From positions 620,001 to 684,000 of the forward strand of contig NZ_JADKYR010000003.1 of NCBI RefSeq assembly GCF_015354335.1: a DNA stretch of 64,000 nucleotides. Reading direction: 5' to 3'. This stretch comes from Methylophilus sp. 13 (lineage in GTDB: Bacteria > Pseudomonadota > Gammaproteobacteria > Burkholderiales > Methylophilaceae). Of the stretch, positions 7,986 through 17,884 are shown one piece after another. Both the position numbers and the translations under genes were made by a program. The notes under the pieces are model-generated. The model did not search any database. It was not told the origin of the DNA and worked only from the letters and a program-made list of their open reading frames with translations. Position 1 is the first letter of the stretch. Every line of letters starts with the position of its first letter.

Positions 7986-10900
7986 TTACTGGATCAATTC
8001 ACGCCAGCTTTGCTTGGTGCCATAGCTACCATTGCTTTTTTGCTTGAAAATCACCGTGGCCTTGCTGGATCCCGACAGACCGAATATCTGGTCATCCAGG
8101 CTTAATTGCTGCGGGGTAGGGTCATTACTGCCAGTCACCACAACATGTGGCACGCCATTCCCGTCATAGACAATATTAAAACCAACGGCGGGTGTGGTCA
8201 TACGCTCAGAAATGGCACCACCAGGCAACAAAGAGCCGCCTTTTTTATAGTTAAAGAAGTTAAACCAGCCATAGCCGGCACCACTACAAGCCTCGCTACT
8301 TGGTACAAGTGTTGGCATCATCAGGGCGCCATTGAGTAACAATGGATCCAGATTGACACGTTCCCCTACAGGAAAATCCAGCACCCAGCCATAGCCAGAA
8401 TCAAAATTCACCGTGCCAGTGGAGGACACCGTACGATCCCCGCTTAACACTTGCGTCGTTAACTGACTACGGCCAATTGGCGTGGTCTGCCCGCTATCCT
8501 TGAACACATAGACTGAGTTCTGAGGCGTATTGGTCAAATCGGCAGGCTCCAGAAACTTGCCGGTACCCACCATGACCACCATATTCTTATCGACCTTGCC
8601 CAACTCTGGCTGGGTAGTCACTTTTTGTGCAGTACCGCCACCCGCAGTCAAGCTGGCAATTTTATTGACGGTATTGGTATTGATATTAAAACGCCAGATA
8701 TTGCCATTTAAATCGCCACCATACACATTTAATACCGTGTTGTTCTCAAACATTTGCTCAGCGTAGCCGGAAATTTTTGCCAAGCCGCTAGGGTTGGCAG
8801 CATCCCCCTCGCCAGTCGTCAATGTTTTTAACAGGCTGCCTGTTCTTGCATCGAGGACATATAAATAGCCACGGCCATCGCCGACCGGATTGTTTGCAAC
8901 AAAGGTGCCATCGTTGAGTTTGCGAGCATTGGTGCCGTTGTTGTAACCAGAAGTCAAAAGCACCACCCAGCGCCCATCCAGCATTTTAGTCACCATCGGG
9001 TTACCAAAGCTGTAGCCTAGCGTATTGTTTATGCCATCTGGCTGAGCATAAAACTCCCAAAGCACTTGTGGGTTTTCCGGTGTGGTCACATCCAGCGCAA
9101 AATAGCCACGCCCGCCCCCGTTTAGCCCGGAAACCAAAATCGTACGCCACTCCGCATTGTCCCCGGTGCAAGCTGAGATACAGATATCCGTGACCACCGG
9201 GCTGCCATTGACATAATTTGTATGGTAATTGGCACCATATTCCTTATCTGCCAGATTGGCCAGATTCGGAATGACTGGGGATGGGATAAAAGCCCATAGC
9301 TCTGTGCCGTCATTGGCATTGAACGCATGTAGCATGCCATCGTTAGCCCCGACATAGACGGCGGCTGTGCGTGTTTTAGCCCAAGTTTTGTAAGCCTTAT
9401 AGCCGGGATCGAGATAATCAACGTTCGAAGCCCTGAAATAACTGGGGCGAGATTGTGAGATATCGCCCAGTGTTGCCTGCCGCTCTCTGAATAAGCGGTT
9501 GGCAGGCGCTGTATTCATACTGTTGTCTTCATAGGTCTTATTCCCAATCAGGTAATCAACCAGCTTGTCGGCTTTTTGAGTATCTGTCATTTTCGGATCG
9601 GTGGCAGGCAAGGCTTTCATCTGGCTTAAAGCGTTATAACCCTCTTCCAGTTTAGTTCTATACGCTGCCGGTAAATTACCAGGTTTAAAGTCAGCACGTG
9701 CATTGTTATTGTTAAAGTAAATTTTACGTTGCCCAATTTGCGTTTTGAGTTTGCCATCGCAGCTACGGGCAATGGGCACATAGCATGCTGTTGCGTCACC
9801 AAAATTCAGCACTGATCCCAGAGAACCGTTAGCGTTGCTACAAGTTGAATCGGTGGAGTTGCTGGTTTTGCAATACAAGTTACTGTCTGGTCCGGTATAG
9901 GCTGTGGCTGGAGAGGTACAGGCCTCAGCCGCCACATTTTCCACACACCAAACTGCGGTTTCTGAGGTTTGCAAGGAATTGGTATTGACCGTCCGCGCTT
10001 CCAGGTTACCCGTCCATTTTACTGACTGATAACTGGCCACATACTGGAAGTTATCGCCATTGGTCGGCGCCAGGCTACTGGCCGCAGCCGCGGCACTCGC
10101 ACCCTGGATGGATTTAATCTCTGACAAGCCCTTGGCCAAGGACTCGCGCAACAGTTTGGGGTTGCTGGCACTATAGTAGGTGCCGCCGGCATTCACAGCC
10201 GCATGCCATAAATCATCAATGCGGGTGCCGTTTTCCGCCAGGGTGGGATCAGGCCAGTTTTTGCGCATGGGCGTCGCGCTTAAGTCTTTAAAGTCGCCCA
10301 TGGTCTGCGTTTTATAATCATCGGTATAAAGCAGGGTCCCTGCAATGCCCAGGCCCAAGGTCAAGGTGACCATGTTTTGCTTGGGGTAATCCGTCGCCGT
10401 GCCACAAACGGATGAACCCAAAGATCCCGTGCAATTGGAGAGCGTGCTGTCACGGATATCCGTGTCATAAAAATACTTGGCCGTATCCGCCAAGGTATTG
10501 GATTTGTTACTGCTATCAAACTGTGGCGCAGGCGTACTGCCGCCATCCTGATTACCTATCGCAGTTGAACCATTAATGCGCGTAGGATTGCCGTTATCGT
10601 TCCAATAGCCGTCGGTGGTCAACAAGGTAAAGTTGGATTGGCAGGCATACTGTATCGGATCATCGGTTCCTAACGTCTTTTTGCCAGCATAGTGTTTGCC
10701 CACATTGGCAAGGGCAGTGCGCAACGGCGTCCCGCCACTAGGATTGACTGCAAACAATTTATCGTACCAGGATTGCTTTTGCGAGCTGTCAAAAGGAGCC
10801 AGCGGCAGATAATTAGAAGATGAATTATTAATCGTCACAAATCCCACCCTATACCTGGAATCCAGGGCTTTAAACGCTTGGCTGGCGGCAGTTTTCATCG

Positions 10901-12089
10901 AGAGCATGCGTGTACGATAATAGGTGACCCAATTAGCATAATTGGTAAACTCTTCGCTATAGGTGCAAGTAGCCGCAGCACAATCGGTTCGCTCGGCGCC
11001 TTTGCTGGTTGCCCCCGGCGCGCTATAACTGGTTTGGGCAGTCGTAATTTCCTGATATATCAGGCTGCCAGGAATATCCGTGTTATTCGTGGATAATTGT
11101 GTGGCCGTATAGCTGCCTCCCGACCCGGAAAAAGTCACTTGTATCGGACTAGCCGGGTTGAGGGCATCCCCGGCAAAGGTACTAAAATCAAAACTACTGC
11201 CATTGTTGCTGATGACAACATTGCCTGCCAATTTGCAAGCGCCTGTCATGGAGGAGTTACAGAGATTATTTTGTACGCGGCTAGAGACTGTCGAGGCGTT
11301 GGAACTCGAGGTGGTCGCGGCAGACAGCAACTCAATATTATTGATTTTGACGCTGGTCACTCTCACCGAACCACTGATACTAAAACTCAGCCGATACCGC
11401 GCGCTTGGTTCCCTCAAGTAAACATAGGTATTGCTATCATTCACTGTAGAGACATTATTGCGGATGCCCTGGCAACGGTCTTGCGTCCCACCACTGGAAT
11501 CGAGCGTTCTTTTTTTAGAGGCAGCATCCGAGTTACACCAGCGCAAGGTGGCCGGATAATTATAGGCAACGCCATTCACCGTGGTTTTAGTTTTTGAAAC
11601 TACACAACTGGTCAATGCAGGCGTGGTACAAAACTCACCCGGCACATAAGCGTAGTAATAGGCTGATGAGCCTCGCGTAATATTGCCATACACTGTGGTG
11701 ACGTTTTCAGAAAAACCACTGAACGAGGTTTTATTGGCAAGGCTCGTCCCCAAGTAATTGAGCGGTGTACTGTAGGTCACTTCAGGGTTATAAAACTGTG
11801 TATTGTAGGCCGAGTTACTAAATAACCAGTCGGCGGCATCATAGGTATACCAGGACCAGCCGCTGGAATAGGAACGGCCATCAGGATCATCCGCGGCCCA
11901 GTCAGGGGTATAGTTGAAGCCCATACTGCCGGAGTTATCCAGCACAAACATCAGATTGGGTTTTACATCCGAGCTCCCGGAAGTTTGTAGCGGCATGGTG
12001 GCCAGGTCGAGAAACTCCGCCATGACCAAACCAGGCAATGCCAGTATCAGGAAAACAATTGTATGAAGGCAACGTGTTGGTTTCATCAT
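7986..12089 (-). CDS. pilY1: PilY1-type type IV pilus tip adhesin / assembly protein
   Basis: A 1367-residue exported protein with a signal peptide (about residues 1-24, ending LVMA). A von Willebrand A-like domain begins near residue 46 with the MIDAS motif DNSGSMG at residue 51. The C-terminal PilY1 beta-propeller starts near residue 910 (AAVYVGANDGMLHAFNANDG) and includes a repeated DGxxxALD-type blade (GRGYFALDVTTPENP). PilY1 sits at the pilus tip, promotes assembly against PilT-driven retraction, and acts in adhesion and surface sensing. It is the last and largest gene of the minor-pilin operon, 9 bp after pilX. Confidence 0.95.
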   Translation of the reverse strand: MMKPTRCLHTIVFLILALPGLVMAEFLDLATMPLQTSGSSDVKPNLMFVLDNSGSMGFNYTPDWAADDPDGRSYSSGWSWYTYDAADWLFSNSAYNTQFYNPEVTYSTPLNYLGTSLANKTSFSGFSENVTTVYGNITRGSSAYYYAYVPGEFCTTPALTSCVVSKTKTTVNGVAYNYPATLRWCNSDAASKKRTLDSSGGTQDRCQGIRNNVSTVNDSNTYVYLREPSARYRLSFSISGSVRVTSVKINNIELLSAATTSSSNASTVSSRVQNNLCNSSMTGACKLAGNVVISNNGSSFDFSTFAGDALNPASPIQVTFSGSGGSYTATQLSTNNTDIPGSLIYQEITTAQTSYSAPGATSKGAERTDCAAATCTYSEEFTNYANWVTYYRTRMLSMKTAASQAFKALDSRYRVGFVTINNSSSNYLPLAPFDSSQKQSWYDKLFAVNPSGGTPLRTALANVGKHYAGKKTLGTDDPIQYACQSNFTLLTTDGYWNDNGNPTRINGSTAIGNQDGGSTPAPQFDSSNKSNTLADTAKYFYDTDIRDSTLSNCTGSLGSSVCGTATDYPKQNMVTLTLGLGIAGTLLYTDDYKTQTMGDFKDLSATPMRKNWPDPTLAENGTRIDDLWHAAVNAGGTYYSASNPKLLRESLAKGLSEIKSIQGASAAAAASSLAPTNGDNFQYVASYQSVKWTGNLEARTVNTNSLQTSETAVWCVENVAAEACTSPATAYTGPDSNLYCKTSNSTDSTCSNANGSLGSVLNFGDATACYVPIARSCDGKLKTQIGQRKIYFNNNNARADFKPGNLPAAYRTKLEEGYNALSQMKALPATDPKMTDTQKADKLVDYLIGNKTYEDNSMNTAPANRLFRERQATLGDISQSRPSYFRASNVDYLDPGYKAYKTWAKTRTAAVYVGANDGMLHAFNANDGTELWAFIPSPVIPNLANLADKEYGANYHTNYVNGSPVVTDICISACTGDNAEWRTILVSGLNGGGRGYFALDVTTPENPQVLWEFYAQPDGINNTLGYSFGNPMVTKMLDGRWVVLLTSGYNNGTNARKLNDGTFVANNPVGDGRGYLYVLDARTGSLLKTLTTGEGDAANPSGLAKISGYAEQMFENNTVLNVYGGDLNGNIWRFNINTNTVNKIASLTAGGGTAQKVTTQPELGKVDKNMVVMVGTGKFLEPADLTNTPQNSVYVFKDSGQTTPIGRSQLTTQVLSGDRTVSSTGTVNFDSGYGWVLDFPVGERVNLDPLLLNGALMMPTLVPSSEACSGAGYGWFNFFNYKKGGSLLPGGAISERMTTPAVGFNIVYDGNGVPHVVVTGSNDPTPQQLSLDDQIFGLSGSSKATVIFKQKSNGSYGTKQSWRELIQ

Positions 12090-12098
12090 TCCACCTGT

Positions 12099-12794
12099 TT
12101 AGTTGGAGATAAATGACTGCATATAAGTCACCGTATTTTTAGGGCCAGCGATACGCAAAGTAACGCGGTAGAGTGGCGAGTCCGAACTTGAGACGCAACG
12201 TTTGAACAGCTCCATGTTGTTGATATTGTGTGAGCAGTTTTCACCATTGTTGGGCGAGCTGGCCATCATGCAGCGCGAGGCATTGGTGGCTGCACTGCCT
12301 GCATTGATTTCGGCATTGCTGAAGTTACACATGCGCTCAATGACAAAGCGAATCTGATTACCCTGACGGTCCATGCCATTACGAATTTCGTCATTGCCGT
12401 CAGTCTGGTTAGGGACCTGGCTACTGTTGCTGTCATCCCAGGTCATGGTAGTGAGCTGCTTGCCATCACAAATCTGTGCATCCGGATTAGTATCAAACTG
12501 ACTGCAGTTTGCGTAATAGCCCAGCTGCGGATGATGGGTGGTACTGACCTCAAGCACGACGTTTTTGGCAATATATTCAGTAATCCCTTCTAGCACGACA
12601 TTGGCCGTGGTAGTCGCGGATTGGCGATAGACGAGGTTGCCGGACACCAGCGCATTGGTATCTACGCTACGGATCAAGGCAACGGCGGCAATAGACATCA
12701 CTGCCAGCGCCAGCAAGGCAAAAAACAAGACGATCCCTCGCTGTGCTAAGGGCAGCGGGGCTTGATTGGAAGGGGTATACGGATCAGAGCGCAT
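12099..12794 (-). CDS. pilX: Minor pilin PilX
   Basis: A 231-residue minor pilin. I place the start at ATG 12794, 11 bases inside the end of pilW, because the upstream alternative would overlap further. A long N-terminal hydrophobic helix (QRGIVLFFALLALAVMSIAAVALIRS) follows a short basic leader, as in PilX N-domain proteins. The cleavage region is QRG|IVLFF, lacking the usual Glu at +5, which is common for PilX/GspK-like tip pilins. Four cysteine-containing segments near the C-terminus could form disulfides. It acts with PilW, PilV, FimT and PilE in priming pilus assembly. Confidence 0.85.
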   Translation of the reverse strand: MRSDPYTPSNQAPLPLAQRGIVLFFALLALAVMSIAAVALIRSVDTNALVSGNLVYRQSATTTANVVLEGITEYIAKNVVLEVSTTHHPQLGYYANCSQFDTNPDAQICDGKQLTTMTWDDSNSSQVPNQTDGNDEIRNGMDRQGNQIRFVIERMCNFSNAEINAGSAATNASRCMMASSPNNGENCSHNINNMELFKRCVSSSDSPLYRVTLRIAGPKNTVTYMQSFISN

Positions 12795-13923
12795 CACGAT
12801 TCCAAAGAATATTTCTGAGAGGAATGTTGGCCTCAAAGGTCCGGTAGCGATACTGTTGCCATTGAGGCACCGCTGTTAAATCGACATTGGCAGGATTGGC
12901 ATCTGCCTGCCAGACACAGACCTTGGCGAGCCCGGCAACGGAACCATTACATGCCTGGCTAACGGCTTTTTTCTGTAGATTGCCATCCCTGGTCACCACC
13001 GCAATGCGGATGGCACGGATACGGTTTCTGTCGATGAGCGAAATCGTGTCACCAAAGATGCCGGTGGCATCCACCCAGCGGTCAACCCGGTTTAAAAAGC
13101 CGGCAGCCGTGGCCGAGGGCGATGCAGGATCAATGGTATCAGAGATGCCATATTGCGCCTGCAAGCTCACTATGTCACTGGCAACAGGGATCGCAGCGGC
13201 ATTGGGGAAAGGATCTGTCCCTGGCGTGCCGCCGCTCCTGGTCAACTCCAGGTTGGCGCTGACACGGTACTCATACTGGTTCCAGGCGCCCAGGCAAGAG
13301 AATCGTACCCAGTCAGCCCCGTTCAAAATCGTTACCGGGCTGGCGGTGGGTGGCGTATTGAGCTCGCTCAGCGTATTGATGGTCCGGTCAGCGTTTAACT
13401 TTTTCAGCCTGGCCAGACTACAGTTGGGACTGCTCGGCGTTTGGTGATAGAGCACCACATCGTTTTCCTGGCAGCCAATCAGGCGGCCATCCAGCGTAGG
13501 CGTAGTAATCGTGCCCGTCGCACGCAGTGACGCACCACCGCTGGCCGGATTACCATAGCGAATGCGCACAATATCACTGCCTGCGCCGCCATCCACAATC
13601 ACCACGGGTGATAAATTGATGACGACGCCCCCTTGATTGATGGATGTCTCTATCGGGCACAACAACGGGGATGGGTCTGAGCTGTTATAAAGCGGCAGTC
13701 CATATCCGGCATTCTGTGCATCGCGCTGCATGTAGTACATGGCCAGCACGCCATTCGACTGCGCATCGCTACCGCCGGTAATGGCACGTTTTCTTGCTTC
13801 AAAACCGGTAAACAGGTTGCTGATCGCCAAAGTAGCCACCAGACCAATCAGCAACCCGACCAGGAGCTCTACCAGGCTAAAGCCTGACTGCAACCGCTGT
13901 GATTTTATGCCTACCCTATTCAT
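12784..13923 (-). CDS. pilW: Minor pilin PilW
   Basis: A 379-residue protein with a class III signal: SGFSLVELLVGLLIGLVATLAI, with cleavage after Gly14 and Glu at +5. This matches PilW minor pilins (N-methylation motif followed by a long globular domain). The rest is a beta-rich pilin head with paired cysteines. Neighbours pilV and pilX fit the canonical fimT-pilV-pilW-pilX-pilY1 order, and the stop overlaps the pilX start. Confidence 0.9.
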   Translation of the reverse strand: MNRVGIKSQRLQSGFSLVELLVGLLIGLVATLAISNLFTGFEARKRAITGGSDAQSNGVLAMYYMQRDAQNAGYGLPLYNSSDPSPLLCPIETSINQGGVVINLSPVVIVDGGAGSDIVRIRYGNPASGGASLRATGTITTPTLDGRLIGCQENDVVLYHQTPSSPNCSLARLKKLNADRTINTLSELNTPPTASPVTILNGADWVRFSCLGAWNQYEYRVSANLELTRSGGTPGTDPFPNAAAIPVASDIVSLQAQYGISDTIDPASPSATAAGFLNRVDRWVDATGIFGDTISLIDRNRIRAIRIAVVTRDGNLQKKAVSQACNGSVAGLAKVCVWQADANPANVDLTAVPQWQQYRYRTFEANIPLRNILWNRDAL

Positions 13924-13937
13924 CTGCTGGCCTTTGC

Positions 13938-14342
13938 TCAGGGTGTGACATCAAACAAATAGCTGGACGCATTGACTAAATGGCGCGTGCCGCCCGGTAC
14001 TTGCCAGCCCACCGTGACGGTGATCATGCTGTTGGTGATGGCAGAAAAACTCAGGGTGCCGTTGGGTAACTGGGTTTTAATACTTTCCGTATCCACCTGG
14101 CTGACATAAGTCGCAGCATCACCGCCATAGGCCATCAGATTGGCAATATGGGTCTGTGCAATCAACTGTGCCTCGGCACGGTAACGATTGTCACTGCTGT
14201 TCTTGATCATGGCGCTTTGCAAGCCAACCAGGGCCAGCACCCCCATGCTAAAAATCACGACCGCCACCATCGCCTCAATCAATACAGATCCGGCTTGCTG
14301 GCCCAAGGTGCGTCGCGCCCTGTTAATGGATGTTTTTAACAT
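13938..14342 (-). CDS. pilV: Minor pilin / modification protein PilV
   Basis: A 134-residue pilin-like protein starting at ATG 14342, which overlaps the fimT stop (ATGTTAA). The leader MLKTSINRARRTLGQQAG is followed by the helix SVLIEAMVAVVIFSMGVLAL, with processing after Gly and Glu at +5. That pattern is characteristic of PilV. An in-frame start 39 bases upstream would lie inside fimT and is less likely. The gene precedes pilW by 14 bp. Confidence 0.88.
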   Translation of the reverse strand: MLKTSINRARRTLGQQAGSVLIEAMVAVVIFSMGVLALVGLQSAMIKNSSDNRYRAEAQLIAQTHIANLMAYGGDAATYVSQVDTESIKTQLPNGTLSFSAITNSMITVTVGWQVPGGTRHLVNASSYLFDVTP

Positions 14343-14848
14343 GCGCGGGTATCCCCAACCGTGGTCACCGCAGGGTCGCAAACCTTGACGTTGCCGCCTG
14401 CCGCCAATGTCACTCTCAAGGCTTTACGTTCTTCTGCCTTGACCTGGCTGTTACTCACATTCACCATGGTCAGCGCATCCGGGCTAGCCGGGTCGCGCGT
14501 ACCAAAACTGCTAAACACCGCGGTATAGTTATCTGCAGTCACGGTGACATTGCTGGATGCGCCTTCGGTGGCACTTTTCTGGGTGATGACCGCTGGGCAG
14601 GCTGGCGTGATGGCAACGCAGCCAATCTGCCAGGCACTGTTGGTTTGCAATGTGAATTTCACTCGACTATTACGCTTGATCGCTTCGGCACGTGATTGCT
14701 GCAGACCGTTCCTGACAGACTCGGCCACGGTTCTGATTTGCGAATTGCCAATCGCCGTCTGAAAAGCCGGGATGGCAATACTGGAGACCGCCACCATCAC
14801 AACCACGGTGACGACCAGCTCAATCAAGGTAAAGCCTTGCTGCTGCAT
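14336..14848 (-). CDS. fimT: GspH/FimT family minor pseudopilin
   Basis: A 170-residue protein starting at ATG 14848, which overlaps the pilE stop (TAATG). The short leader MQQQG precedes FTLIELVVTVVVMVAVSSIA, the classic type IV prepilin motif with Glu at +5. The body contains the GspH/FimT pattern (RTVAESVRNGLQQSRAEAIKRNS). FimT is a minor pilin that in some transformable bacteria binds DNA; that activity cannot be inferred here from sequence alone. Confidence 0.88.
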   Translation of the reverse strand: MQQQGFTLIELVVTVVVMVAVSSIAIPAFQTAIGNSQIRTVAESVRNGLQQSRAEAIKRNSRVKFTLQTNSAWQIGCVAITPACPAVITQKSATEGASSNVTVTADNYTAVFSSFGTRDPASPDALTMVNVSNSQVKAEERKALRVTLAAGGNVKVCDPAVTTVGDTRAC

Positions 14849-15258
14849 TAGCAACTTCCTGAGGATGAAGTCAGCCAGCAAGTGGCGCCAGTGGTGCCGT
14901 CGTAAATAGAGGTCTTGGCGTTATCCTGGTTGACGGTAAATGAAAAATTACCCATGTTCTGCGCTGATTTGCCTGTCGCTTTCAGGGTGTAAGTCGTCGC
15001 TGACTGGTTATCAATCGAGTAATCGAAATACTTGGCATCACTTGGGTTGCAGACAAAGCCCACATAGGTAAAGTTATCCTGGTAAAACTGTTCGACCTGC
15101 ACACGGCAATTGGCCAGATTGGCAGGTGCCTCAGCCGCATTGCCACTTTTGACATAATCCTGGTAACCCGGCACGGCAATGCTGGCGAGCAAGCCGATAA
15201 TGGCCACCACCACCATGACTTCAATCAGACTAAAGCCTTGTTGTAAAAGACGCTTCAT
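14848..15258 (-). CDS. pilE: Type IV pilin-like protein (PilE family)
   Basis: A 136-residue pilin. The start at ATG 15258 has the ribosome site GGGG 7 bases upstream. The leader MKRLLQQG precedes [20 protein letters not shown], with Glu at +5. The head ends with [12 protein letters not shown]; two terminal cysteines could form the D-region disulfide, and a second pair (ANCRVQ, FVCNPS) lies in the middle. As first gene of the minor-pilin operon it is more likely a PilE-type minor pilin than the major subunit; the major pilin gene is not in the window. Confidence 0.85.
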   Translation of the reverse strand: MKRLLQQGFSLIEVMVVVAIIGLLASIAVPGYQDYVKSGNAAEAPANLANCRVQVEQFYQDNFTYVGFVCNPSDAKYFDYSIDNQSATTYTLKATGKSAQNMGNFSFTVNQDNAKTSIYDGTTGATCWLTSSSGSC

Positions 15259-15283
15259 GAATATCCCCTTTTTGCACAGCCTT

Positions 15284-15312
15284 ATCATGCAAACAGCGAT
15301 TCTTCCTGTCTA
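15284..15312 (-). promoter_or_regulatory. Possible promoter of the minor-pilin operon
   Basis: Minus-strand reading shows TAGACA, 17 bp, CATGAT, placing a transcription start near 15277, about 19 bp before the pilE ATG. The -10 matches only four of six bases, so this is tentative. No sigma-54 motif of the pilA type was found here. Confidence 0.35.
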
Positions 15313-15440
15313 GCAGTAGCCGACTAGCGGTTAACTCTGGCTGACAAACGGTAGACTTGGCCCAAGCGCGCGCGACCAGGGATGGGCCAGCGCAGCTTTA
15401 GTGGTAAAATCTGGCTTTATTTTGATTGGACGCCAGGATC

Positions 15441-15581
15441 ATGTTTGCCAGCTCTACAAAATTAATAGCACTTGCCCTGCTGTTATGCACCCTGGGTGCT
15501 TGTGGCCTCAAAGGCAATTTGTATCTTCCCGAGCGTCAGTATCCTCAACCACAACCGCCATCAGACAAGTCGCCATCGTGA
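15441..15581 (+). CDS. lptM: Small lipoprotein LptM (YifL-like)
   Basis: A 46-residue lipoprotein with a hydrophobic signal and lipobox LGAC at residues 18-21, followed by GLKGNLYLPE and a Pro/Gln-rich tail. This CGLKGxLYLP motif directly upstream of lysA is the hallmark of LptM/YifL, which helps mature the LptD-LptE outer-membrane LPS translocon in Escherichia coli. AGGA lies 4 bases before the ATG. The stop codon overlaps the lysA start (GTGA). Confidence 0.85.
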   Translation: MFASSTKLIALALLLCTLGACGLKGNLYLPERQYPQPQPPSDKSPS

Positions 15582-16822
15582 TCCCGTTTTCAACCCAACA
15601 AGGCCTGCTACATGCCGAAAATGTAGCCTTGCGTGATATTGCGCAAACCCACCAAACCCCCACCTACGTCTATTCGCGGGCGGCACTCACCCAGGCGTTT
15701 GAGCGTTTTGCTGCCGGGCTGCGTGGGCATGACCATTTGATCTGTTTTGCCGTGAAGGCCAACCCTAGCCTGGCGATACTGAATCTGTTTGCCCGCCTGG
15801 GTGCCGGCTTTGATATTGTGTCTGGCGGTGAGCTGGCCCGTGTAATTGCAGCTGGCGGTGATCCGAAAAAAGTCGTGTTCTCTGGCGTAGGGAAATCCCA
15901 CGCTGAAATTGAGGCCGCCCTTGAAGCAGGGATCTATTGCTTTAACGTAGAGTCTATCAATGAGCTGGACCGTATCCAGCAAGTGGCGGCTCGCTTGGGT
16001 AAACAGGCCCCGGTTTCGTTGCGGGTCAATCCAAACGTAGACGCAAAAACCCACCCCTATATCTCTACCGGCCTTAAAAATAACAAGTTTGGCGTGGCAT
16101 TTGAAGATGCACTGGCTTTGTATGAAAAAGCGGCGCAATTGTCCAACATTGCCGTGCATGGCGTCGATTGCCATATCGGCTCGCAGATTACCGAGCTATC
16201 GCCGTTTCTAGATGCGCTGGATAAAGTCCTCGGTTTAGTGGATGCGCTGGCGGCCAAAGGCATCCCTATTCAGCATATTGATGTCGGCGGCGGCGTAGGC
16301 ATTACCTACAGTGACGAAACCCCGCCGGACTTTGCCGCCTATACGGCCGCCATCCTGCAAAAACTGGCAGGCAGAAACGTCAAGGTACTGTTTGAACCCG
16401 GCCGCGCGCTGGTCGGCAATGCAGGCGTATTACTGACCAAAGTCGAATACCTCAAGCCCGGTGAGACCAAAAACTTCGCCATCGTCGATGCCGCCATGAA
16501 CGACCTCATGCGCCCCGCCTTGTACGACGCTTTTCACAATATCACGACCATTGCCCCGTCTGCGGCACCCACTGCGGTCTATGAAATCGTAGGTCCCGTC
16601 TGCGAAAGTGGTGACTTTTTGGGCCATGACCGGACACTGGCAATTGCAGAAGGCGATTATCTGGCCATACACTCTGCCGGTGCTTATGGCATGAGCATGG
16701 CCAGCAACTACAACACGCGTGCACGTGCCGCAGAAGTACTGGTCGACGGCGATCAGGTGCATGTGATTCGCGAGCGCGAGCAGATTGCTGATCTGTTTAA
16801 ACTGGAGCGCGTCTTGCCGTAA
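15578..16822 (+). CDS. lysA: Diaminopimelate decarboxylase
   Basis: A PLP-dependent enzyme of 414 residues that makes L-lysine from meso-diaminopimelate. The PLP lysine lies at residue 60 (CFAVKANPS), the glycine-rich phosphate-binding region is GGGVG, and the C-terminal substrate motif CESGDFLG is present. I place the start at GTG 15578, overlapping the lptM stop, because the family begins near IPFSTQQGLLHAENV; a longer frame would read through lptM. Coupling with lptM is likely. Confidence 0.95.
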   Translation: MIPFSTQQGLLHAENVALRDIAQTHQTPTYVYSRAALTQAFERFAAGLRGHDHLICFAVKANPSLAILNLFARLGAGFDIVSGGELARVIAAGGDPKKVVFSGVGKSHAEIEAALEAGIYCFNVESINELDRIQQVAARLGKQAPVSLRVNPNVDAKTHPYISTGLKNNKFGVAFEDALALYEKAAQLSNIAVHGVDCHIGSQITELSPFLDALDKVLGLVDALAAKGIPIQHIDVGGGVGITYSDETPPDFAAYTAAILQKLAGRNVKVLFEPGRALVGNAGVLLTKVEYLKPGETKNFAIVDAAMNDLMRPALYDAFHNITTIAPSAAPTAVYEIVGPVCESGDFLGHDRTLAIAEGDYLAIHSAGAYGMSMASNYNTRARAAEVLVDGDQVHVIREREQIADLFKLERVLP

Positions 16823-16855
16823 GATTGGCCGGCATTGCAATTTTCAGCAGTAATC

Positions 16856-16897
16856 AATAAAAAAACCGAAGCATTTGATTGCTTCGGTTTTTTTATT
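16856..16897. terminator. Bidirectional terminator between lysA and purU
   Basis: Two 17-base arms, AATAAAAAAACCGAAGC and its exact complement, flank an 8-base loop. A-rich and T-rich flanks make it work on both strands for the convergent genes. Confidence 0.92.
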
Positions 16898-16912
16898 GTT
16901 AAAAGATACGTG

Positions 16913-17767
16913 TTAATCAAAAATCACGGTCTTGTTCGCATAAAGCAGAATACGATGCTCAATATGCCAGCGTACGGCTTTGGAGAGCACAACCCGTTCC
17001 AGATCACGGCCTTTCTGAATCAGGTCCTCGACCTGGTCACGGTGAGAAATACGCGCCAGATCCTGCTCAATAATAGGGCCCTCATCCAATACCTCAGTCA
17101 CATAATGGCTGGTCGCACCAATCAGCTTCACACCGCGCTCAAAGGCACGGTGATAGGGGCGCGCACCGATAAAGGCTGGCAAAAATGAATGGTGGATATT
17201 GATAATCCGCTGAGGATAGCGCGCGACAAACTCGGGAGACAGAATCTGCATGTATCTTGCCAGCACAATCAGGTCAATCTTGTGTTGGTCAAACAAAGCA
17301 AACTGCTGCGCCTCGACGTCGGCTTTGGTCTCTTTGGTCATCGGCAGATAGTGAAACGGGATGCCATAGAACTGTGCCAGTTTCTCCGTATCTCTATGAT
17401 TGCTGATAATCAGTGGAATCTCGCAGGCCAGCTCGCCACTATGATGACGGTGCAGCAGGTCTACCAGGCAATGATCATATTGCGACACCATGATCGCCAT
17501 GCGTGTTTTTTGCTCGGACAACTTGAGTTGCCAGGTCATGCCAAAGCGTTGCGCCACCGGGCCAAACGCCTGCTCGAAATCGGCAACGGCCACATTGAAA
17601 TTGGTCAGGTCCCACTCGACGCGCATCAAAAACAGATTATTTTCCGCATCCTGATGCTGGTCTGCGTGTAAAATATTGGCATTGTGCTCATACAAAAATT
17701 GCGCAATCGCCGCCACAATCCCTTTGGTATCCGGGCAGGTAATCAGCAAGGTAGCAGTGTTTTTCAT
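16913..17767 (-). CDS. purU: Formyltetrahydrofolate deformylase
   Basis: A 284-residue enzyme that hydrolyses 10-formyl-THF to formate and THF. An N-terminal ACT domain ([22 protein letters not shown]) regulates it in relatives by methionine and glycine. The C-terminal formyltransferase-like domain contains the catalytic region [16 protein letters not shown] and the late motif LDEGPII. The true start is ATG 17767; the frame continues upstream antisense to ispH, but nothing there resembles PurU. In a methylotroph this step links folate-bound C1 units to formate. Confidence 0.95.
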   Translation of the reverse strand: MKNTATLLITCPDTKGIVAAIAQFLYEHNANILHADQHQDAENNLFLMRVEWDLTNFNVAVADFEQAFGPVAQRFGMTWQLKLSEQKTRMAIMVSQYDHCLVDLLHRHHSGELACEIPLIISNHRDTEKLAQFYGIPFHYLPMTKETKADVEAQQFALFDQHKIDLIVLARYMQILSPEFVARYPQRIINIHHSFLPAFIGARPYHRAFERGVKLIGATSHYVTEVLDEGPIIEQDLARISHRDQVEDLIQKGRDLERVVLSKAVRWHIEHRILLYANKTVIFD

Positions 17768-17884
17768 AACATGGGCTTTAAGCGAGCAACAAAAATGCAG
17801 ATTATACCTGATGCCTGCCAGCCCTTGTGGTTGACCTTGGCAGTTGCAGGCGCAGACAGCAGCAGACTCTTGACGGAATTCATT

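Noticed and set aside
15284-15312. Sigma-54 pilA-type promoter ahead of the minor-pilin operon
   Set aside because: No GG-N10-GC element with TGGCAC-like sequence is present; only a weak sigma-70-like pair is seen.
15608-16174. 188-codon minus-strand ORF opposite lysA
   Set aside because: It is a shadow of a well-supported lysA frame and has no family resemblance.
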